From NCBI GenBank assembly GCA_003222375.1, contig QHVX01000304.1, positions 3,547 through 15,597 on the forward strand: a DNA stretch of 12,051 nucleotides, in the 5' to 3' direction. The stretch is from Acidobacteriota bacterium (GTDB lineage Bacteria > Acidobacteriota > Thermoanaerobaculia > Gp7-AA8). Positions 1 to 6,863 of the stretch are shown here, in pieces. How positions within the stretch are numbered: the stretch's first letter is position 1; every line of letters begins with the position of its first letter. The notes below the pieces were generated by a model. It was not told the origin of the DNA, did not search any database, and saw nothing but the letters and a program-made list of their open reading frames with translations. A program made the translations under genes and the position numbers.

Positions 1-451
1 AATTGCCGCACGCGACCGACGAGGTGTCAGTCCCGTACGAGCCCGCGAAGTGAACGCCCGCCTCGCGACCGCGATCGAACATCGTGCGCAGCGCACGTGC
101 CTTTTCGCCGGGCGTGATGTCGGCGCCGTGGAAAATTGGCAAATCGGGAACTGCTTCGTTGCCGCGATACAGGCCCGCGAAATCGCGCAGTGGAAGCGAA
201 TGACGCGCGGCCTCGCGCGCGACCGCGGCCATCTCCGCGATGGCTTCATGTTCGAAGGAAGTCGTCGATGCCACGCCGATCGCGCTGTCGATCACCACCC
301 GCAGCGTCAACTCTGCGCTAACCTCGGACATGTTCTGAATGATGCTCGAATTCGCGAAGCGCGTGATGTTCGCGTCGCTGGAGATGAAGTTGGCGTCAGC
401 CTCGTCTCCGCCGGCAGCCTCCAGTGCGCGATCGATGACGTCGAACTTCAA
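1..451 (-). CDS. TldD/PmbA-family protein (TldE-like), N-terminal part, cut by window edge
   Basis: About 150 N-terminal residues are visible; the C-terminus lies beyond position 1. The protein begins LKFDVIDRALEAAGGDEADA and carries the family's N-terminal signature TRFANSSIIQNMSE near residue 31, then a segment containing IGVAST. This is the modulator-of-gyrase (TldD/PmbA) fold. In E. coli TldD and TldE (PmbA) form a heterodimeric metalloprotease that processes peptides such as microcin B17 precursor, TldE being the non-metal subunit. The neighbour upstream has the zinc motif, so this one is probably the TldE partner (inference; the metal-motif region is not visible). The chosen start is a TTG at 451 that overlaps the tldD stop as TTGA, with GGAG at 460-457 at 5-nt spacing. 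No ATG or GTG in this frame lies nearby, so the two genes look translationally coupled. Confidence 0.85.
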   Translation of the reverse strand, partial: MKFDVIDRALEAAGGDEADANFISSDANITRFANSSIIQNMSEVSAELTLRVVIDSAIGVASTTSFEHEAIAEMAAVAREAARHSLPLRDFAGLYRGNEAVPDLPIFHGADITPGEKARALRTMFDRGREAGVHFAGSYGTDTSSVACGN

Positions 452-1890
452 AACATCTCCACATTTCGAAATCGCGCCACCGGCGCGCCGTGCGCCACGC
501 GCATCGTCTGCATCGGATCGCCTTTGCCGCAGTTCGGCACGCCCCAGATCTGCCAGCTGGCGCGATCGCCGACCGCATCGCACGACCGCCAGAAATCCGG
601 CGTCGTGCCGCCGTAAACCGGATTGCGGAGAAGCCGGCCGAGACGCCCGTGGTCGATTTCCCAGGCAACTTCGCAGCCGAATTGAAAATTGAGGCGCACA
701 TCGTCGATCGACCACGACTTGTTCGTGTCGACGAAGATCCCGCGTTTGGTATCGGCAATGATCTCCTCGAGCGGCGTCGTTCCCGGCTCGAGGTTGATGT
801 TGGTCATGCGAATGATGGGAATGCGGGCCGCGCTTTCCGCGCGCACGGTGCCGTTCGACTTCCGTCCGATCGCCGGGGCCGTGTCGCGGCCGCTCAGGTA
901 ATCGACGAAGATGCCTCTGTCGATCAGCGGGAATCGCTGCGCCGGGACGCCGTCGTCGTCGAATGCGAAGGAGCCGATCGATTTTGCGACTGTGGCGTCC
1001 GCGACAATGTTGACGAGATCGGAGCCGTAGCGAAAGTTGCCGAGCATCGACGGCTGCAGAAACGATCCGCCGGCGAGTGAGATCTCGAGTCCCATCGCAC
1101 GATCGAGCTCGGTCGGATGCCCGCACGATTCGTGAACCTGCAATGCGAGCTGCGACGTCCCGACGACAAGATCGAATCGTCCGGGCGGCGCCTTCGGAGC
1201 CGCCAGCAGCGCGAGGGCTTCGTCGCGAATCTGCAATCCCTTCGCGGCCAGGTCAAGCGCCTCGATGAATTCCCATCCTGCAGCCTGGAAATCGCCGCCA
1301 AAGGGATTCGGAAACGTGCGGCGCTGAAACTCATCGCCGTCGATCGCCAGCGCCTCGATGCCGCCGCCCATCTCGGTCGTCGTTTGCTCGATGTAGCTGC
1401 CGACGGTCGACGCGAAGATTTTTTCCTGGCGATACGACGAAATGTCACCCGACGCCTGATGAATGCGCGGGTCGCTGCGCATCGGTTCGGTTGCCTGCAG
1501 GAGGTGATCGATCTTCCGTTCGAGCGGAATTGCCCACGGATCCTTTACGAAATCCGATTGCCACGTCGCGACATGTGGTTCGACGTCGCTCAGGACGATT
1601 TCTCCGGGCGATGCGAGGTTCGACGCCGCTGCGACTTCCAGCGCGCGCTTCGCGGTGCGAATCACGGAGTCTTCATTGACGTCGCTGCTGGCCGCAAAGC
1701 CCCATCCGTTTCCGACCAGCACGCGTACGCCGATGGCGCTGTCGACGGACGAGATCAGCGTGTCGACTTCGCCGTTACGAACCCGGACGTGCTGATTGTG
1801 CGTGGCGGTGTAGCGAACGTCGGCGTAACGCAGTGAGGGATCGCGCAGCGATTTGAGCGCGTCTTGCAGTTGCTGGCGCGACGGTCGCAT
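448..1890 (-). CDS. tldD: TldD-family metallopeptidase
   Basis: A complete 480-residue protein, the usual TldD length. The zinc-binding motif HESCGH (HExxxH) is at residues 253-258, and the conserved C-terminal block PNCGKGDPMQTMRVAHGAP has its Cys near residue 454. The N-terminal domain includes VRNGEVDTLISSVDSAIGVR. By family knowledge it is the catalytic subunit of the TldD/TldE protease, acting in the cytoplasm on unfolded or modified peptides. The frame stays open upstream to 2058, but those 56 extra codons overlap the divergent barrel gene and do not look like TldD. ATG at 1890 gives the family-like start MRPSRQQLQDALKSL, and a TATAAT box at 1905-1900 sits 9 nt before it, which favours this start. 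It overlaps the next gene by 4 nt. No lesion is seen. Confidence 0.93.
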   Translation of the reverse strand: MRPSRQQLQDALKSLRDPSLRYADVRYTATHNQHVRVRNGEVDTLISSVDSAIGVRVLVGNGWGFAASSDVNEDSVIRTAKRALEVAAASNLASPGEIVLSDVEPHVATWQSDFVKDPWAIPLERKIDHLLQATEPMRSDPRIHQASGDISSYRQEKIFASTVGSYIEQTTTEMGGGIEALAIDGDEFQRRTFPNPFGGDFQAAGWEFIEALDLAAKGLQIRDEALALLAAPKAPPGRFDLVVGTSQLALQVHESCGHPTELDRAMGLEISLAGGSFLQPSMLGNFRYGSDLVNIVADATVAKSIGSFAFDDDGVPAQRFPLIDRGIFVDYLSGRDTAPAIGRKSNGTVRAESAARIPIIRMTNINLEPGTTPLEEIIADTKRGIFVDTNKSWSIDDVRLNFQFGCEVAWEIDHGRLGRLLRNPVYGGTTPDFWRSCDAVGDRASWQIWGVPNCGKGDPMQTMRVAHGAPVARFRNVEMF

Positions 1891-1899
1891 CGGCGGCCG

Positions 1900-1909
1900 A
1901 TTATAGAAT
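1900..1909. promoter_or_regulatory. Overlapping divergent -10 elements for tldD and the barrel gene
   Basis: On the minus strand TATAAT occupies 1905-1900; on the plus strand TAGAAT occupies 1904-1909. Each ends exactly 9 nt before the start codon of its gene (ATG at 1890 and ATG at 1919). With usual -10 to start-site spacing, both transcripts would begin within about 0-4 nt of the start codon, so they would be leaderless or nearly so; neither gene has a good Shine-Dalgarno. No convincing -35 box was found on either strand. The assignment is inferred from sequence only. Confidence 0.45.
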
Positions 1910-1918
1910 CGCGACAAG

Positions 1919-2982
1919 ATGCTCGCTGCAGTCTTGATTTCCGGCTTCGTTACGGCCCGCGGAATGTACGTCGAGTCCCAACCGAGCTGGCTCGATGGTG
2001 GATTCGGAAAATTCGACGTTGGTTCGACCACCCACCAGGAGGAAGCGCACCTCGGCATCGACTGGACGCCGGCGGAGTGGCTGACAGTTCACGCGCACGG
2101 CCTCGCACGAAAAAAGGGAGGACTGGTCGAGGCCTACGTCGATCTGCGAAAAGGAGATTTTCGTCTGCGCGCCGGACAATTTTTTCTTCCGACATCGCGC
2201 GAGAACACCGACAGGCTGTGGAGCTCGCCGTACACGATTTCATTTTCGGCGTTGAACACGTGGATCGGAGAAGAAGTCAGGCCCATCGGCGGCGAGTTGC
2301 AATGGCCGGCGGCGCCTTTCGCGGCAACGACACGATGGGCACGCTCCTCGGCTGGCATGGCTGGTCGATCGGCAATCATCTTGCGGTTTACGACGAGGTC
2401 TTGCCGCTTCCGCCGCTTCAGTTTTTTCCCGATCAACGCAGCGGCACGCAATCGATTGGACGCGATCTCGACGGACGGACCGGCGTCACTGCACGCGCGC
2501 GCGTGAGCCTTCCCGAGCGCGCGACGCTGCAGTTGGCGCGCATCGACAATCGTGGCGATCGCGAGTTGTATCGCGGCGAGTACTCGTGGCAGACGAAATT
2601 GAATCTGCTGAGCGGCGAAATCGATGGCCAGCATGGGACCACGCTTGCTTCGGAGTATGGATGGGGAACGACCGGCATGGGATTCGCGCCGCGCGCTTTC
2701 GTGCAGCTCGACTACTACGCTGCCTACGCGCTCGTTTCGCAGAAGTTCGGACGCAATCGGCTTTCTGCGCGCATCGAAGTCTTCGGCACGAAAGATCGCG
2801 ACCGCAGTTTTGCCGAGATCAACACCGAGAGCGGCCGCGCCTGGACGTTCGCCTACTTTTACGAGCTGCGTTCGATCCGATTGGGTGCCGAGTTCGCGAA
2901 CGTTTCCGCGGCGCGAGTCTCCGCACCGGATCCGAATACGGACGGTCGCACGTTGACGCTGGAGGCGCGTTACCGGTTTTAG
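1919..2982 (+). pseudogene. Porin-like outer-membrane beta-barrel protein, broken by a -1 frameshift
   Basis: Two plus-strand frames join into one protein of about 354 residues. The first part (1919 to about 2306) starts with a short hydrophobic leader, MLAAVLISGFVTARG, and continues through alternating polar/aromatic strands (GKFDVG, LRAGQFFLPTSREN, GEEVRPIGGELQWPA). The second part, from about 2317, continues in the frame one base back (FRGNDTMGTLLGWHGWS) to a typical barrel end, LTLEARYRF with terminal Phe. The join lies in a GC-rich tract at 2306-2316, where one missing base, for example a G in a GGG run, would restore PAGAFRGND. The barrel role is inferred from strand pattern, leader and C-terminal Phe; I do not recognise a specific family. 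Substrate is unknown. The frame break may be a real mutation or a base-calling error. Confidence 0.6.
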
Positions 2983-3070
2983 GCGACACCTTCGGTTTAC
3001 CGCTTTTTCCACGTTCTGTAGAAACGCTCCACGGCGTGTAGAAAAAGCGGTAAACCGAAGGTGTCGCCTA
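2980..3070. terminator. Long perfect inverted repeat between convergent genes; probable bidirectional terminator or repeat element
   Basis: The left arm 2980-3009 and right arm 3041-3070 are exact reverse complements over 30 bp, separated by a 31-nt loop. Each arm ends in a pentamer run (ttttt at 3004-3008, aaaaa at 3042-3046) on the loop side. The outermost TAG of each arm is the stop codon of the adjoining gene: the barrel gene ends at 2982 and the DUF5335 gene ends at 3068. The loop holds weaker pairings: CACG (3010-3013) with CGTG (3035-3038), and GTTC with GAAAC around a TGTA turn. Its place between two gene ends suits a bidirectional transcription stop. The 30-bp length without mismatch is more than a terminator needs and resembles a mobile or dispersed palindromic repeat. 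Confidence 0.75.
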
Positions 3071-3373
3071 CATCCCGTCGACGAGGGCGGGATTGATCGC
3101 CGTCCGAAACTGAATCGTCAATTTCTCGTTCGGGCCCGCGATCTCGACGTGATCGATCGCGCTTTCGTCCACCTCAACGACCCTAATTTCGGTCGCGTTT
3201 GCGATGTTGTAGAGAGTGCCCGCGCGAATCTCGACGTCGTGACCGTTCACGCGCGCCGTTTCGAGGGGCGCGGGGTCGTCGTCATTGATTCGCACCAGCC
3301 AGCCCTGATGCTGTCGCGTGAAGGAATCGAGGAACGATTTCCATGACTCGGGCGGAATCTGACGGGCACTCAT
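3068..3373 (-). CDS. DUF5335 family protein
   Basis: A complete 101-residue soluble protein. The start MSARQIPPESWKSFLDSF followed by QHQGWLVRI and the end FRTAINPALVDGM match the pattern I know for small DUF5335 proteins, which typically begin with a R-x-I-P-x-x-x-W segment, then SRQHxGWLV, and end in LVDG. Function is unknown. The start ATG at 3373 overlaps the upstream hydrolase stop as ATGA, so it is the last gene of the operon and probably translationally coupled. Its stop codon is built into the right arm of the 2980-3070 hairpin. It contains no signal peptide, membrane segment or Cys. The family call rests on remembered pattern, not on an alignment. Confidence 0.7.
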   Translation of the reverse strand: MSARQIPPESWKSFLDSFTRQHQGWLVRINDDDPAPLETARVNGHDVEIRAGTLYNIANATEIRVVEVDESAIDHVEIAGPNEKLTIQFRTAINPALVDGM

Positions 3374-4029
3374 CGCAGATATTTCTCAAACCACTCCGTC
3401 GCGAGACGCGCGACCTCTTCGAGCGTCCCCGGTTCATCGAAAAGATGGCTTGCGCCGGGGATGATGATCATCTTCCTCAGCGCCGTCATTCGGTCGTAGG
3501 CTTCCTGATTCATCTGAATGACCGGCGTGTCGTCGCCGCCGACGATCAGCAGCGTCGGCGCTTTGACGTGCGCCAGCGCGGCGCCGGCGAGATCAGGACG
3601 CCCGCCACGCGAGACGACGGCCTTGATACGGTCGGGAACTCGCGCGGCCGTCACGAGCGCTGCGCCGCCCCCGGGGCTGGCGCCGAACAGTCCGATTTTC
3701 AGATTCGGCCGTTCGCGTGCGAGCCATTCCGACGTGCCGACCAGCCGATCGGCGAGAAGCTCGATGTCGAATCGAAGATGCGCCGTGCGCGTATCGACCA
3801 GCTCCTCCTCGGCGGTCAGCAGATCGATCAGCAGCGTCGCGAGATTGCCTCGTGTTCGCAACACTTCGGCGACGTGGCGATTGCGCGAGCTGAAGCGACT
3901 GCTTCCGCTGCCGTGCGCGAATAGCACGACGCCCGTCGCGCCGTTTGGAATGATGAGATTTCCCTCCAGCGTGACGCCGGCGGCATTGATGTGAATGAGT
4001 CCCTGGTCGCGATCGATTGTCGTAGTCAT
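3370..4029 (-). CDS. Alpha/beta hydrolase, dienelactone-hydrolase-like
   Basis: A complete 219-residue protein without signal peptide. The oxyanion-region motif is FAHGSGSSRFSSRN (residues 37-50), the nucleophile elbow is GASPGG with Ser118, the acid is in GGDD (Asp166/167) and the catalytic His is His195 in GASHLF. SRGGRPDLAG (140-149) is typical of the dienelactone-hydrolase-like enzymes that sit beside phosphoribosyltransferase and erythromycin-esterase genes. The substrate is unknown. It overlaps the upstream esterase-like gene by ATGA (4026-4029) and the downstream DUF5335 gene by ATGA (3370-3373), so it is the fourth cistron of a tightly packed operon. Unlike the three genes before it, its frame is unbroken and all catalytic residues are present. 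Confidence 0.9.
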   Translation of the reverse strand: MTTTIDRDQGLIHINAAGVTLEGNLIIPNGATGVVLFAHGSGSSRFSSRNRHVAEVLRTRGNLATLLIDLLTAEEELVDTRTAHLRFDIELLADRLVGTSEWLARERPNLKIGLFGASPGGGAALVTAARVPDRIKAVVSRGGRPDLAGAALAHVKAPTLLIVGGDDTPVIQMNQEAYDRMTALRKMIIIPGASHLFDEPGTLEEVARLATEWFEKYLR

Positions 4030-5251
4030 AACGTTGACGGAAATGTCTCCGGCACCTCGGCAGTGTGTTCACGCTCCCAGCGCTCGAGCGGTTCCACGGC
4101 GCGCGTGACGTCGTAGTGCAGCACGGCGTCGAATTGCCGCAGCAGGGAAGCGTAGAAGTAGTGGCTGGCGCGCTCGCTCTGCGGCAGATAGATGACGCCG
4201 ATTGCGCGCTCGAGAAGCGGATTTTCGAGCGGCGCGGCGGCTTCGTTGCCGCGAAGCGGAAGATAGAAGTCTCCGCGTTGCCACTCGTGGAACAGCAGCT
4301 CGTAACTTTCGCGGATCGCGGGGCGCACATTCTTTCGCTCCGCCGGCCCATCCCATTCCGATGCCGCGGTCACAGTTCCGCTGTGGGTCGTGAATCCGAT
4401 CAGGCGCGCGTCGTCGCCGTAGCGCTCGCGGACGAGCTGACCGACATTCAGCTCGCCCTGCCCGCCCATCTCGCCAGAGGACGATTTTGGCGTTGGGGAT
4501 GTGATTGGCAAGCGCCGTCAGCGTCTCAGCCATGTGCTGGTCTCGCAGATTCCACGATGACACGCGCCCCGAGAACATCGATCGGTAATATCGCTCGGCG
4601 TTGAGAACCAACCGCGCATTCTGCTCCGCGAAAAAGTGATCGTCGGAGTCGTCGCGCGCGCGGCGCAGCTCAATGAGTTGCTTCACGACCTCGTCCTCAC
4701 ACGATTGCGTGATGCCGAACGTGGTCGCGTAACCGTAGGCCTGCGGATCCTCGCCGGCGTGCTCGAAGCAGGAGTAGCGATATCGCGCGCGCTTTGCCGC
4801 TTCGGGATCGACCTGATCGAGGTACTCGATCACGTGCGCGATCGATGCGTAGAGGCTGTACAGATCGAGTCCGTAGAAACCGACGCCGCGTCCATAGTCG
4901 CGAAGCCAGCCAATGAAATCGAGCACGTCGGCGTTGCGCCACATCCAGGTCGGAAATCGTTTGAAATCGCCCAGGGCGTCGATCGCTTCGTTGTCGTCGC
5001 TGATTCCGCGGACGAATCGGTTGACGCGATAGGCGTCCGGCCAATCGGCTTCCACCGCAACGGCGTTGAATCCTTTTTCCGTGATGAGACGCTCGGTGAT
5101 CGCGGCGCGCATGGCGTAGAACTCGTGCGTGCCGTGCGTCGCTTCGCCGATCAGAACAAAGCGTGCATTCCCGATCAGCTGCATTTCCGATCAGCCGCAG
5201 GATGGAGTCGAAGTCGTCGACGGGGCGGAGGGTGTCTCGGATGTCAGTCAT
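4026..5251 (-). pseudogene. Erythromycin-esterase-like (Ere/succinoglycan-type) protein, broken by a 16-bp duplication and a 35-nt deletion
   Basis: Family signatures are clear but lie in three frames. The start MTDIRDTLRPVDDFDSILRL (from ATG 5251) shifts at a 16-bp tandem repeat (5164-5195) into RFVLIGEATHGTHEF, AVEADWPDAYRVNRFVRG and FYGLDLYS. After KIVLW (TGG at 4476-4474) the frame shifts again into EMGGQGELNVGQLVRERYG and runs to the stop at 4026. Relatives have about 12 residues of the form AHNxHxGDARAT between W and EMG; here one base remains, so about 35 nt are gone, including the second conserved His motif of Ere-type hydrolases. Undoing both events gives exactly 415 codons. In these enzymes His and Glu act in ester hydrolysis, but the natural substrate of the non-resistance subgroup is not known. 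It overlaps the upstream gene by 8 nt and the downstream one by 4 nt. Confidence 0.85.
5164..5195. repeat. 16-bp tandem duplication inside the esterase-like gene
   Basis: Units 5164-5179 and 5180-5195 are identical except for one base (c at 5170, t at 5186). On the coding strand both read CTGATCGG[A/G]AATGCA, encoding LIGNA. Relatives have one such segment (LIGxARFVLxGEATHG). Sixteen is not a multiple of three, so the duplication shifts the frame about 20 codons after the start. Confidence 0.85.
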
Positions 5252-5836
5252 GGGCAGGCTGCTGCAGAAGCTCGTGCACTTCTTCGTCGGTGGTTTGTGA
5301 AAAGTCGTCGTACCAGAGGCCGACCGCCTGGAACGGCTCGGGCGTGCGGAGGCACACGATGTCGACCCCCTCGTCGCGAAATTCGTCGCAGGTCTGCGTC
5401 GCGGCGACCGGGACCGCGACGATGATCGCGCGCGGCTGCATCTTGCGAAGTGCCGCGACCGCGGCCCGCATCGTCGACCCGGTCGCCAGGCCGTCGTCGA
5501 CGACGATGACGGTCTTGTCGCGTACGTCGATCGGCGGACGCGATCCGCGGTATTCGCGCTCGCGGCGCTCCAGCTCCTCTTGTTCGCGCACCGCGACCTG
5601 ATCGATTAATTTTTGCGGAATGGGGACCCAGCCGAGGACGTCGCGATTCATGACGCGGACGCCGCCGCTGGCGATCGCGCCCATGGCGAGGCGTCCAGAG
5701 CTCTGGCGACTTCAGCGCCGACCGGAACACCGCCGCGCGGCAGCGCGAGAACGATCCGATCGTCGCGCTTGCCGAGGCGTCGGGCGAGCTCGCGTCCGAG
5801 CAGCTGGCCGGCCTCGAAGCGATCACGGAAGCGCAT
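5244..5836 (-). pseudogene. Phosphoribosyltransferase-family protein with a frame-breaking internal deletion
   Basis: The N-terminal part, MRFRDRFEAGQLLGRELARR, leads into IVLALPRGGVPVGAEVARALDA. The frame then changes at 5690-5695 and continues as LAMGAIASGGVRV, then the PRPP-binding loop VIVVDDGLATGST and a C-terminal EVHELLQQPAHD. Relatives carry about 19 residues between the ARAL and LAMGAIASGG blocks, of the form APLDVxVVRKLGxPG. Only 5 nt stand in that place here, so about 52 nt are missing; restoring 52 nt gives exactly 215 codons. Type I phosphoribosyltransferases use PRPP to transfer phosphoribose to a base, but members in this esterase/hydrolase context have no settled substrate. 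The start is ATG at 5836, 27 nt after the CheB stop. The stop overlaps the next gene's ATG by 8 nt (ATGACTGA). A perfect 12-bp palindrome, CCAGAGCTCTGG, lies at 5695-5706 beside the deletion point. Confidence 0.8.
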
Positions 5837-5863
5837 GGCCAAAATTCACGCAAGATGCGTGCA

Positions 5864-6811
5864 CTACTGCGCCTTGGCCGCGAGCTCCGTTTCCACCGGA
5901 ACTTCGCTGCTGCCAGTCACCAGGACGCGGCGGATGGCGTCGGCGCGTTCCCGGGCGTCCTTCTCGCGCTGCTGAAACCGTGTCGCCATCCACTCGTGTC
6001 CGCGGCGGGTTTCAGCTTCTGCCAGCCTCTTCGAGAGGCGTGCGGTTTCCTCGAGCGTCTTCAGCGCGGAAAAGAGCGCAGTCTCCAAAACATCGGATTG
6101 CCCGCCTAACATCGACTCGGGCGAGAAGGCGTGGCCGACGCGGCATCGAAATCGTGTGTAATTATCATCATCAATTTCCCATAGCACTCCGCCGCAGTCG
6201 GGACAGGAAAACGCCGAGGGCTGCCCGGGGCGGTCGCCATCAGCTCCCCCGGTTCTGCAGCCGCCGCCATCCGGACTTCTGCGTCAATGAGCTCGCTGAG
6301 TTTCCGCGGAATCTCGTCGAGCGGCAGAACATAGTCGACCTCGACATGCTCCATCGCGCTCTGGGGCATCGATGGGTGCAGCGCGTCGGCCGGGTCCTGG
6401 ACGATTGCGATCCCGCCTCGCTGCTTGATCGCGATCAGCCCCGCTGTTCCGTCGTCAAGTGTTCCGCTGAGAACGACACCGATGACGCGATTTCCAACCG
6501 CCGCGGCCGCGCTGCGAAACAGCGGGTCGACCGACGGGCGATGCCGATTCTCGCGCGGCCCGCGCACGACGCGGAGGGTGCCGTCGCGATGAACGAGCAT
6601 GTGACGGTCGGGAGGTGCGATGTAAATCGTTCCCGGCTCATACCGATCGCCATCCTCACCATGTTTGGCGGGCAGATTCCCTACGCGCGAGAGGAGTTTC
6701 GGAAGAACGCTCGGAAACTCGGAGGGAATGTGGATGACAACGAAGATCCTCCAGCAGCGCTTCAACACCCCCGGCAGACGCCCCGATGACGACAATTCGC
6801 TGCGAGGGCAC
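5864..6811 (-). pseudogene. CheB-type methylesterase with C-terminal zinc-ribbon-like segment, broken twice
   Basis: The protein starts MPSQRIVVIGASAGGVEALL (nucleophile Ser in GASAGG). The frame changes near 6745-6751 and resumes as IFVVIHIP (catalytic His), YEPGTIYIAPPDRHML, GPRENRHRPSVDPLFRSAA and LSGTLDDGTAGL (catalytic Asp). Relatives have about 15 residues between EAL and FVV; here 10 nt remain, about 35 nt short. A second break at the five-C run 6246-6250 needs one more base to join EPG to GDRPGQPSAFSCPDCGGVLW, followed by CRVGHAF, giving a CxxC...CxxGH cysteine/histidine cluster, then a charged helical tail ending at 5864. CheB enzymes demethylate receptor glutamates; this stand-alone type lacks a receiver domain and its target is unknown. 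It heads the operon and diverges from the CheB-CheR hybrid at 6864. Confidence 0.8.
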
Positions 6812-6816
6812 ATTGT

Positions 6817-6822
6817 CTCCTT
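6817..6822 (-). promoter_or_regulatory. Shine-Dalgarno deciding a GTG start for the CheB-type gene
   Basis: The minus strand reads AAGGAG at 6822-6817, then ACAAT, then GTG at 6811. The GTG frame yields PSQRIVVIGASAGG, the true CheB start. The neighbouring ATG at 6813 is in a different frame and yields an unrelated start (MCPRSELSSS) that joins the CheB frame only past the deletion. Confidence 0.75.
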
Positions 6823-6863
6823 AGCCTCGATGTAGCAAGATAGCTGCCCGCGAGGACCCTTTC

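Noticed and set aside
490..1836. Plus-strand open frames of 196 and 239 codons opposite tldD.
   Set aside because: They lie wholly within the conserved tldD gene on the other strand, have no family signature and show shadow-like composition.
1891..2058. A 56-codon N-terminal extension of tldD.
   Set aside because: It overlaps the barrel gene start on the other strand, is unlike TldD N-termini, and the -10 box at 1905-1900 lies inside it.
2134..3012. A 292-codon minus-strand frame opposite the barrel gene.
   Set aside because: The plus strand shows leader, strand pattern and terminal Phe; the minus product is Arg-rich with no motif and runs through the hairpin arm.
6812..6863. Promoter elements or a regulator site in the divergent gap between the CheB gene and the hybrid.
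   Set aside because: Apart from the two ribosome sites and a weak AGC..GCT symmetry around 6834-6845, I found no -10/-35 pair or convincing palindrome.
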